10,024 bases of DNA from contig JAEWZA010000223.1 in NCBI GenBank assembly GCA_023395575.1, positions 1 to 10,024 of the forward strand. The letters run 5' to 3'. This document shows, piece by piece, positions 1 through 5,460 of the stretch. How positions within the stretch are numbered: position 1 is the first letter of the stretch; the number at the start of each line of letters is the position of its first letter. Made by a program: the position numbers and the translations under genes. The notes below the pieces were generated by a model that ran no database searches, was not told the origin of the DNA, and worked only from the letters and a program-made list of their open reading frames with translations. This DNA is from Bacillota bacterium (GTDB lineage: Bacteria > Bacillota > Clostridia > Acetivibrionales > DSM-1351).

Positions 1-417
1 AGTTAGAGGTATGAAATCCAAAGGAATATTTCCAATTTTGTTTTCTATAGTAAAGGTAAAATACCTTATATTTGTTTCTTCCTTATCCGATTCTAACTCA
101 GCTGAATTTATTTGGTTAACCTTTCTAACGCAGATTCCAGTTACTAAGCAACCGCTATCATTATCTAGTGTCCAATTTATCAATATATACGCTGGATAGA
201 TACTATCCTTAAAATAGTTTTTAACGCTTCTTCCCTGTAACTTTATTAATGGACATATTGGTTGCATCATAGTTTGTACAAGAAAAGTCTTCCCTCCTCC
301 ATTAATTAAGTTTACAAGAGCGTTTTCACAATTATCAAAGTCCAACGTCATATCATTTATATGTCGATCATCGTTATACACTAAGTTTATCAACCTTACA
401 CTATTAATTTTAGGCAT
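1..417 (-). CDS. jetC: Wadjet SMC-like ATPase JetC, N-terminal fragment (runs off window edge)
   Basis: Only the first 139 codons are inside the window, in frame to base 1. JetC is the MukB/SMC-like ATPase of Wadjet; with JetA and JetB it forms a condensin-like motor that extrudes plasmid DNA. What is seen: the start MPKINSVRLINLVYND, then a P-loop LINGGGKT at residues 37-44 (K43, T44), followed by LVQTMMQP. This is the expected place for Walker A in an SMC head. The first glycine of the classical GxxGxGK[ST] is leucine here, which may be normal for this JetC type. The ATG overlaps the jetB stop by 8 nt (ATGCCTAA), and a GGTGGTG stretch lies upstream inside jetB, so translation is probably coupled. 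Identity rests on the Walker A plus the neighbours; coiled coil, Walker B and signature motif are outside the window. Confidence 0.85.
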   Translation of the reverse strand, partial: MPKINSVRLINLVYNDDRHINDMTLDFDNCENALVNLINGGGKTFLVQTMMQPICPLIKLQGRSVKNYFKDSIYPAYILINWTLDNDSGCLVTGICVRKVNQINSAELESDKEETNIRYFTFTIENKIGNIPLDFIPLT

Positions 418-1126
418 TATCAATCACCACCGAATTTAAAATATTTTCAATTATTATTTTTCTATCATAATCCATATAATAAGTTATTAGATCATCAAAT
501 TTTTTAGTAGTTTCTATAAATTCCTCATCATTAAAATATTTAATCAGTTTATGCAACTCTAAAAAGCCACAAACTCTTTTTATGAATTCTGTTCGTGTTA
601 AGTATTTATTTTCTATATCATTTATCATACTGTACCATCTGTTATATACAGAAACTATATTAATACTATTACTGTGTTCGATTAACTTTACATCCGTATT
701 TTGAGCTAATTCTGTTAGTCTCTCAGTAATATACCTTTCAACGTCCTCAATATTTAAGCTTGTTCTGACCTTCGGGTTTATATTCTTACCGGAATAAAAC
801 TTGATAATTATTGTAATTATTATATATGTACTTATAAAGTAATCAATTTCGTCACCTTGTTGCCTTTTACTTGTTCTAGCGAGTTTCTTAAAATCTTGCT
901 TTTTAATCCCAAGATATTCGTTTTGGGCATTTGGTATAATATAGATGCTCCCATTAATTTTAAGTATTTCTACATCCATTTCCCTTTTCATTATATTTAT
1001 TGTTTCACTTACATTTGGCTCATTATATAAATCATACAAAGTAGCATCTTTCTGTCTAGTTAATTCTCCTTCTTGCATTAGATATACTATTATTGATGTT
1101 GCTGCCTTTACAGATTCAAAGTCCAT
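410..1126 (-). CDS. jetB: Wadjet JetB, MukE-like subunit (DUF6063-like)
   Basis: A 238-residue protein in the position and size of JetB, the MukE-like winged-helix subunit that binds the JetA kleisin. Seen: a helical N-terminus (residues 1-50), a short beta segment INGSIYIIPN (58-66) typical of a winged-helix wing, a hydrophobic helix STYIIITIIIKFYSG (99-113), then a charged helical C-terminal half. The hydrophobic helix looks like a packed core rather than a membrane span. No catalytic motif is expected. The start ATG lies 2 nt after the jetA stop; its ribosome binding site AAGGTGG is embedded in the last jetA codons with a 7-nt spacer. The 3' end overlaps jetC by 8 nt. The family name is from memory of clostridial Wadjet operons; I identify it mainly by operon position, size and wing motif. 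Confidence 0.8.
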   Translation of the reverse strand: MDFESVKAATSIIVYLMQEGELTRQKDATLYDLYNEPNVSETINIMKREMDVEILKINGSIYIIPNAQNEYLGIKKQDFKKLARTSKRQQGDEIDYFISTYIIITIIIKFYSGKNINPKVRTSLNIEDVERYITERLTELAQNTDVKLIEHSNSINIVSVYNRWYSMINDIENKYLTRTEFIKRVCGFLELHKLIKYFNDEEFIETTKKFDDLITYYMDYDRKIIIENILNSVVIDNA

Positions 1127-1128
1127 TT

Positions 1129-2721
1129 TTATACCACCTTTATAATGAAATTTGTAATTTTAGCATGTTTTTCTTCTAAATAATTATCCTTAACAGTTGT
1201 TTCAGTTATAATATCCAATATGCCTGAACTACTTTCTAAACATAGTTCATTAATAGTAATATATTTTTTTTCATCTGACATAATCTTTCCTATAACATAA
1301 TCTATATCAAATTCAGCAGAGATCTGCATAACAAATCTTCGATTATCGTCATTTAAAATCTCAGCCACCTTAATTGGAGACTCACCATATAAATCCAAAA
1401 TGGCTGTAAATAAACTTTTATTAGTTATAAATTCATCATATTTATTTATAGACTTTAAATGGTTTAAAAATTCTTCCAAAGTTGTATTGTTATTTTTCTC
1501 TATTGTAAAATCGATTAGCGCTTTTACCAAAGAACAATATTGTTCCTGAATTAATTTATTTTGCTCTTCTTCTTCTTTTTGCGGATCATATTCATCTTCA
1601 ACTATTTTATTTTCTTGATTGTCATTTTCAATTATATTTACTATTCTTTGTTCTTGATACGGAGTAATAACTGACGGAAAAGAAGGTGCTTCTAACATAA
1701 ATAGTGGTCTAAATATTTTGTGAAATTCACTGACCTTATAAGGGTGTTTTTCTATTTCATCAACAATTACTTTCTGTAAGTCAAATCGTTTATTGATTCC
1801 GAAATAAATAGAATCTTCTATAGCATCAATATATACACCAGATAAATTAAACTTTTCAAGTAGCAACGAGTTGTGCCCTTCTAATATTTTCTCAAGCAAC
1901 CTTTTTGTTTTATCAATATTTATTAAATCCTCTTCCTTAGCAGCAAATCCACTATTGGCTATTAAGTTCTCTTTATTTATTGACATTTTGTAGATACTAT
2001 TGAATTTTTCAAACTGAGATTCAAGCAATGACATTGTATCATTTATAACCTTCTTGTATTGCTCAACCTTTATATCACTAATATTATTTTTAATGATAGA
2101 TATTAGACCCGTTATATTTTTTCTTTGCTGTTGTACATAATGCAACATATCGTTAGTATACTCAAAAGCTTTTCCAAACTCACTCCTTTTCAAAGCTTCT
2201 TTTATCTTCAGTTGCCCGATAGTAATTTGCATTTCATTTTCAACTTCTTTAGTTCTAAACAGGAAATTATAACCTTGTTCCGATAAAGCGTAGTATTTCT
2301 TTTTCTCGTCGTCTTCTCCCCTTGACTTATCCTCTTGAATAAGCCTTATTAAAATGGGAATCTTTTCTCTATTTATATAATCATCTGCAATGAAGTAATA
2401 CTCAACCCCATTATTTTGAAGAACATCTACAACAATGTATCTCGTGAATTTAAGTACACTATCTTCATCCATGTTTAATTCATAATAGTTGTAGAATAAA
2501 TAGTCTACGAAGCTTGAAATATCTTTCAATGAGCATCCTGTTTCAGTTGAAAGAGATTGTTCCAATATAAATCGTAAAATGGCTAACACAATGTTAGTCA
2601 TTTCATTATTTGAAAAAACTTCATTATATCTATTTTGGTTATTTACTTTACTTATAATTGATTCGACTACTCCTACCCACTCTACCCTTTTTGAAAAATC
2701 ATATAAAAAATCATAATTCAT
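1129..2721 (-). CDS. jetA: Wadjet JetA, MukF-like kleisin (DUF5716-like)
   Basis: A 530-residue protein in the kleisin (JetA) position. Kleisins bridge the two SMC heads and carry the MukE-like subunits. Seen: a helical N-terminal region; a winged-helix-like stretch ending KKYYALSEQGYNFLFRT (141-157), which resembles the 'Y.LT..G..LLR' pattern of JetA/MukF-type proteins; long heptad-like helices (about 160-290); an acidic linker rich in E, D, N and Q (about 361-395); and a compact C-terminal domain (about 396-530). This N-domain, helical neck, flexible linker and C-domain order fits a kleisin. The start ATG has AGGTGA just upstream, overlapping the jetD TAG stop, so jetD and jetA are probably translationally coupled. 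Length and order fit the Wadjet type in which jetD comes first. Confidence 0.85.
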   Translation of the reverse strand: MNYDFLYDFSKRVEWVGVVESIISKVNNQNRYNEVFSNNEMTNIVLAILRFILEQSLSTETGCSLKDISSFVDYLFYNYYELNMDEDSVLKFTRYIVVDVLQNNGVEYYFIADDYINREKIPILIRLIQEDKSRGEDDEKKKYYALSEQGYNFLFRTKEVENEMQITIGQLKIKEALKRSEFGKAFEYTNDMLHYVQQQRKNITGLISIIKNNISDIKVEQYKKVINDTMSLLESQFEKFNSIYKMSINKENLIANSGFAAKEEDLINIDKTKRLLEKILEGHNSLLLEKFNLSGVYIDAIEDSIYFGINKRFDLQKVIVDEIEKHPYKVSEFHKIFRPLFMLEAPSFPSVITPYQEQRIVNIIENDNQENKIVEDEYDPQKEEEEQNKLIQEQYCSLVKALIDFTIEKNNNTTLEEFLNHLKSINKYDEFITNKSLFTAILDLYGESPIKVAEILNDDNRRFVMQISAEFDIDYVIGKIMSDEKKYITINELCLESSSGILDIITETTVKDNYLEEKHAKITNFIIKVV

Positions 2722-2729
2722 TTTTTCAC

Positions 2730-3773
2730 CTATGTATTTGTAAAATATTTATAAGTCAGTATTTCCTGCGGGATATAGCACCTTGCATTTAATATATTAT
2801 TTATTTTATCCTGAGTTTCTGCTGAAAAATAATTTAAAAACTCCGGTAGCATTTTTATATTTTTGTTAGTTTTATTTCCTTCTTTCATCAGTTTATTTGA
2901 GTTAGTATATAAGTCAATCATATCAGAATAAAATCGTGTAAAAGGCTGTATACAGTAATTACTATAATTTTGTTTAAACCTTAAAAATATTTCAATGCCT
3001 TTATAATCAACATCTCCCAAATAGAAAAATTGAACCTGTTTCGGTATCTGATTTATTTCTAGTAACTCAGCTAAATAATCAATACTAGAATTTAACAGTT
3101 TATTCCCTTCCCCAAAGACAACCGTTCCAATTTTAATCCCATGAAAAGTATCTTTACCTGCTTTAAGTAGTTTTTTCAAAGTATACCAGGTATCTTTATT
3201 TTCTATTATTAAATACGTAGGGTATTCCCTATCGGCTGTATAGTATAACAAGGATTCCGGTGTCATATATACGTTTAAATCATTAAGACTGATGTTTAAA
3301 TTCTTAAGAATGGATTTAGCCATACTCTTAGTATCACCTGACAAAAACTTTTCATCTTTAAATATTTGATACGACCTTTCATTAATTGATGCAGATACCT
3401 CAAGTTCATCTTTCTCATTGTAAAAAAAATTGCTCAGTGAATTTATATATTCTCTATCTTGATTAAATTTTTCGGGGTGTTTAATATAGTAATCTTTGCT
3501 AAATGAAGGATATAAACTAAACTTAATTTCATCTAATAATATAGAATAATTAGTGTTTGGTTTAATTACCTGATATTTTTTATATAATGCAGGATTCCTT
3601 CCATTATAACCAGAACTTGTAACTGGTCTAATCAACCCTTGCATAGTAAGTTTCTTAATTATCGGAACATACTGCGAACTATAATCATTAATATTCAAAA
3701 TATCAATAATCTCTTTCTCTTCAAATCTCTTTTTCTTTTTTGCATGTGCTAGTAATTGTTCATATTCTCTCAT
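2730..3773 (-). CDS. jetD: Wadjet nuclease JetD (TopoVI-A/Toprim-like, DUF2220 type)
   Basis: A 347-residue protein, the DNA-cleaving subunit of Wadjet, related to the Toprim half of Spo11/topoisomerase VI-A. Seen: an N-terminal winged-helix-like domain (residues 1-70, with LTMQGLIRPVTSSGYNGRNP and a basic KKKKR patch at 12-16), a middle domain, and a C-terminal Toprim fold. The Toprim has its conserved glutamate in LIIENKDTW (E191) and the DxD pair in YLGDVDYKGIEIFLRF (D254, D256), which is the JetD signature 'GDxDxxG'. These metal-binding residues look intact, so the nuclease is probably active. It is the first gene of the operon, with AGGAG 6 nt before the ATG and the stop touching the jetA ribosome binding site. 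The D-A-B-C order excludes the classic A-B-C-D type I; I favour type III without being certain. Confidence 0.92.
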   Translation of the reverse strand: MREYEQLLAHAKKKKRFEEKEIIDILNINDYSSQYVPIIKKLTMQGLIRPVTSSGYNGRNPALYKKYQVIKPNTNYSILLDEIKFSLYPSFSKDYYIKHPEKFNQDREYINSLSNFFYNEKDELEVSASINERSYQIFKDEKFLSGDTKSMAKSILKNLNISLNDLNVYMTPESLLYYTADREYPTYLIIENKDTWYTLKKLLKAGKDTFHGIKIGTVVFGEGNKLLNSSIDYLAELLEINQIPKQVQFFYLGDVDYKGIEIFLRFKQNYSNYCIQPFTRFYSDMIDLYTNSNKLMKEGNKTNKNIKMLPEFLNYFSAETQDKINNILNARCYIPQEILTYKYFTNT

Positions 3774-4196
3774 AATTCTCTCCTAATACCTTCTTTATTA
3801 ATATTTTATATGATTTTCGGTAAATTTGATATAAAAAATACCTCAATTTCAATAAAATACTAAATAAATCATTCGTAGAAAACACAAAATAAATATAAAA
3901 GCCATAGATGTAGATCTAAAAAAGAGACTAGAAAAAGCTACTTTATGAAAGCCCATATTTTTCGGTTCTAAAGGAACCTACTTTAAAAACAAAATGGAAT
4001 TTCTGAAAGCCTATTAATTTTACTTAATTTAACACGAAAAACAATTTGGAATAATTAACTTCTTTAATATGCTATTCTAAAGCTACCGGAATGAATACCG
4101 CTTTTTTGTTAACCTGAGAAATTATATCTCCTTACCTTTTGGGCTCTGTATACAAGAACATTGAAATAATATACCATTATTTCCACTATTTATATA
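3774..4196. other. Divergent intergenic region between jetD and the small peptide gene
   Basis: About 420 AT-rich bases with no credible gene on either strand. It should contain the jetD promoter, but no convincing -35/-10 pair stands out. A perfect 5-bp hairpin GGTTC-TAAAG-GAACC lies at 3964-3978. A terminator-like AAAGC...GCTTTTTTG structure lies at about 4079-4107 (plus strand), with a bulged and weak stem. The 11-mer ATATCTCCTTA at 4124-4134 is identical to the antisense core of the downstream RNA repeats. Confidence 0.5.
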
Positions 4197-4225
4197 TTGA
4201 TTATAATGCCGTACTTTGATACTAT
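4197..4225 (+). promoter_or_regulatory. Putative sigma-A promoter of the small hydrophobic peptide gene
   Basis: TTGATT (4197-4202), a 17-base spacer and TACTAT (4220-4225) form a good sigma-A promoter. Transcription would start near 4232, giving a leader of about 38 nt. A perfect TATAAT at 4202-4207 overlaps the -35 box and could be an alternative -10, but it lacks a good -35. Confidence 0.5.
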
Positions 4226-4252
4226 TTTCTTATGAACGTTGACAAAAATATA

Positions 4253-4295
4253 AAGGAGATTTTTAAAATATGATTTCTTATATTTTATTAGTTGC
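4253..4295 (+). promoter_or_regulatory. Translation-initiation window targeted by antisense RNA
   Basis: This stretch holds the Shine-Dalgarno, start codon and first nine codons of the 34-aa gene. It pairs with 4407-4456 of the first RNA copy in blocks: 4253-4260 with 4449-4456 (8 bp, covering AAGGAGAT), 4262-4270 with 4439-4447 (9 bp with one G-U), 4271-4275 with 4426-4430, 4277-4286 with 4416-4425 (10 bp), and 4288-4295 with 4407-4414 (8 bp). Interruptions are an 8-nt bulge in the antisense RNA, a 1-nt bulge in the mRNA and two single mismatches. About 40 pairs in all. Confidence 0.7.
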
Positions 4296-4374
4296 TCTTT
4301 TACTATTGCAATCGGAAGCACAAATCCAAATTAAATTTTGGGTTATGTGGATTATTTGGAAGTTTAGGCAATAG
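4270..4374 (+). CDS. Small hydrophobic peptide, candidate type I toxin (34 aa)
   Basis: A 34-codon gene beginning MISYILLVALLLLQ and ending KFWVMWIIWKFRQ. The hydrophobic N-terminal stretch is followed by a short polar hinge (QSEAQIQ) and a Trp-rich basic tail. This is the build of small membrane toxins of type I toxin-antitoxin systems such as TisB, ZorO or LdrD, though I recognise no specific family by sequence. The start is supported by AAAGGAGAT (4252-4260), 10 nt before the ATG. The strongest evidence that it is expressed and controlled is outside the gene. Three tandem RNA cassettes downstream carry sequence complementary to this ribosome binding site and the first codons. No terminator precedes the one at 4465-4506, so the mRNA probably includes the first RNA cassette as its 3' UTR. 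Toxicity is inferred. Confidence 0.6.
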   Translation: MISYILLVALLLLQSEAQIQIKFWVMWIIWKFRQ

Positions 4375-4380
4375 TATGTT

Positions 4381-4506
4381 CCTGATAGGGTTAATGCCCT
4401 ATCAGGGCAACTAAAAAAATATAAGAATCATAAAATAATATTTTGAATATCTCCTTAGTATATAAAATAGCGATAACCCAATAGTTGGAGTTATCGCTAT
4501 TTTTTA
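4381..4506 (+). ncRNA. Antisense RNA cassette copy 1 (candidate antitoxin / toxin mRNA 3' UTR)
   Basis: About 125 nt. It opens with a perfect 10-bp hairpin (CCTGATAGGG 4381-4390 with CCCTATCAGG 4397-4406). The single-stranded antisense segment 4407-4456 follows, then the terminator. It begins 6 nt after the stop of the 34-aa gene. Unlike copies 2 and 3 it has no good promoter of its own (TAGTAT at 4372-4377 without a clear -35), so it is probably transcribed mainly as the 3' end of the toxin mRNA. It is also the copy with the best complementarity to that mRNA. Confidence 0.65.
4465..4506 (+). terminator. Intrinsic terminator of RNA copy 1
   Basis: The stem AAATAGCGATAAC (4465-4477) pairs with GTTATCGCTATTT (4490-4502), extended inward by CCAA/TTGG with one bulged A, followed by a T run. 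The A run on the 5' side means it could also act on the minus strand. Confidence 0.85.
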
Positions 4507-4703
4507 TATTGTTTTATTGGTATTAAGTGTTAATGCAGTTTTATCTTGGCCCAATTTTCTCCAATTTTTAGGATTAATATAAGTTTTTTATTTATTAATA
4601 AAATAAATATTGTTTTGGACTAATATAATTTAAGCATTTAAATTATTATATTATTAATATGCAATCTATTACTACTACATATTACAGACTTATTAATTAT
4701 GGT

Positions 4704-4709
4704 TATATT
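4704..4709 (+). promoter_or_regulatory. Putative -10 of RNA copy 2
   Basis: TATATT lies 5 nt before the CCTGATAGGG hairpin, so transcription would start at the base of the hairpin. TG occurs at 4700-4701 and the best -35 candidate is the weak ATTACA at 4681-4686, 17 nt upstream. The same arrangement occurs before copy 3 (TATATT 5037-5042). The surrounding CTTATTAATTATGGTTATAT block is identical in both copies and recurs at 5356-5375. Confidence 0.4.
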
Positions 4710-4714
4710 ATGTT

Positions 4715-4838
4715 CCTGATAGGGGTTTATGCCCTATCAGGGCAACTAAAAAATATAAGAATCATAAAATAATTATTTTAAATATCTCTTAGTAAATATA
4801 GTAGCGATAACTCATAGTTGGAGTTATCGCTATTTTTC
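4715..4838 (+). ncRNA. Antisense RNA cassette copy 2 (candidate antitoxin)
   Basis: Same design as copy 1: a 10-bp hairpin (4715-4724 with 4732-4741), an antisense segment at about 4742-4790, then a terminator. Two single-base losses weaken its match to the mRNA. The anti-Shine-Dalgarno core reads ATCTCTT instead of ATCTCCTT, and the A run is one base shorter. It has its own promoter-like sequence in the end of copy 1. Confidence 0.65.
4800..4838 (+). terminator. Intrinsic terminator of RNA copy 2
   Basis: TAGCGATAAC (4802-4811) pairs with GTTATCGCTA (4823-4832), followed by TTTTTC. The stem is identical to that of copy 1 while the loop has changed (CTCATAGTTGGA). Confidence 0.85.
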
Positions 4839-5036
4839 ATATTATTATATTAGTATTGAATGGTAATATAGTTAAACCCAGCTAAATTCTCTCCTATTTT
4901 TAGGATTAATATAAGATGTTTATTTATTAATAAAATAAATATTGTTTCAGACTAATGTAAATTAAGCACCTTAAATTATTATATTATTAATATGCAATCT
5001 ATTACTACTACATTTTAAGGACTTATTAATTATGGT

Positions 5037-5042
5037 TATATT
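5037..5042 (+). promoter_or_regulatory. Putative -10 of RNA copy 3
   Basis: TATATT lies 4 nt before the copy 3 hairpin, in the same conserved context as before copy 2. No convincing -35 is visible (TTTAAG at 5014-5019 is the spaced candidate). Confidence 0.35.
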
Positions 5043-5046
5043 ATGT

Positions 5047-5172
5047 CCTGATAGGGTTTTATGCCTTATCAGGACAACTAAAAAATATAAGAATCATAAA
5101 ATAATTATTTTAAATATCTCCTTAGTAAATAAAGTAGCGATAACCCAATAGTTGGAGTTATCGCTATTTTTC
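5047..5172 (+). ncRNA. Antisense RNA cassette copy 3 (candidate antitoxin)
   Basis: The hairpin is 5047-5056 with 5064-5073. Here one C has become T (CCTTATCAGG), turning a G-C into a G-U pair, so the fold is kept. The antisense segment runs about 5075-5123 with an intact ATCTCCTT core (5116-5123); its A run is one base shorter than in copy 1. The terminator follows. The preserved structure and anti-Shine-Dalgarno core, despite scattered changes elsewhere, point to selection on the RNA. Confidence 0.65.
5133..5172 (+). terminator. Intrinsic terminator of RNA copy 3
   Basis: TAGCGATAAC (5135-5144) pairs with GTTATCGCTA (5157-5166), with inner CCAA/TTGG as in copy 1, followed by TTTTTC. It separates the RNA array from the DUF2971 gene. 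Confidence 0.85.
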
Positions 5173-5356
5173 ATATTATTGTATCGGTATTAAATTGTAA
5201 TGTAATTAATATAGGCTAAATTTTCTCTAACTTTTCGGATTAATATAAGATATTTATTTATTAATAAAATAAATAATATTTCAGACTAATGTAAATTAAG
5301 CACCTTAAATTATTATATTATTAATATGCAGTCTATTACTACTACATATAAAGGAC

Positions 5357-5390
5357 TTATTAATTATGGTTATATATGGTATAATTACCA
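5357..5390 (+). promoter_or_regulatory. Promoter of the DUF2971 gene, with overlapping inverted repeat
   Basis: TTATTA (5357-5362), a 17-base spacer and a perfect TATAAT (5380-5385) with an extended TG at 5377-5378. The -10 sits inside the inverted repeat TGGTA-TAAT-TACCA (5377-5390), a possible operator. The -35 side belongs to the end of repeat copy 3. The leader would be about 68 nt. A second, weaker candidate is TTTACA (5412-5417) with TAGTTA (5435-5440). Confidence 0.55.
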
Positions 5391-5460
5391 CATAAAAATA
5401 TAAGTTATTGATTTACAAATATTATGGGGTCTAATAGTTAAAATATTAAAAGGAGTTATC

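Larger units (their letters stand above)
4371..5370 (+). repeat. Three tandem 332-334 bp direct repeats carrying small RNA cassettes
   Basis: The units are about 4371-4704, 4705-5036 and 5037-5370, set by the spacing of the CCTGATAGGG motif at 4381, 4715 and 5047. Each unit has a 5' hairpin, an A-rich antisense segment, a terminator hairpin and then about 190 bp of AT-rich sequence. The last part includes a TATTTATT...AATAAATA inverted repeat, a conserved TGCARTCTATTACTACTACA block and a promoter-like end. Copies 2 and 3 are more alike than either is to copy 1, suggesting stepwise duplication. No reading frame is shared by the three copies, so they are non-coding. Confidence 0.9.

Noticed and set aside
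4720..4768. Minus-strand 12-codon frames in copies 2 and 3 (MILIFFSCPD...)
   Set aside because: They are the reverse of the antisense segment. The AAGGAGAT-like site is about 20 nt from the ATG and copy 1 stops after six codons, so these look like decayed copies of the toxin start rather than genes.
4708..4774. Short frame inside RNA copy 2, starting ATGTTCCTGATAGG
   Set aside because: Copy 1 breaks into a different frame and copy 3 hits TGA at the second codon; there is no ribosome binding site. The hairpin, not a frame, is conserved.
4371..5370. CRISPR array or type III toxin-antitoxin repeat array
   Set aside because: The units are over 330 bp, with no short repeats and unique spacers, no cas genes and no ToxN-like gene. 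The antisense match to the 34-aa gene explains them better.
4371..5370. Retron-type ncRNA next to an effector
   Set aside because: No reverse transcriptase is encoded in the window, and the cassettes have no msr/msd-like inverted ends.
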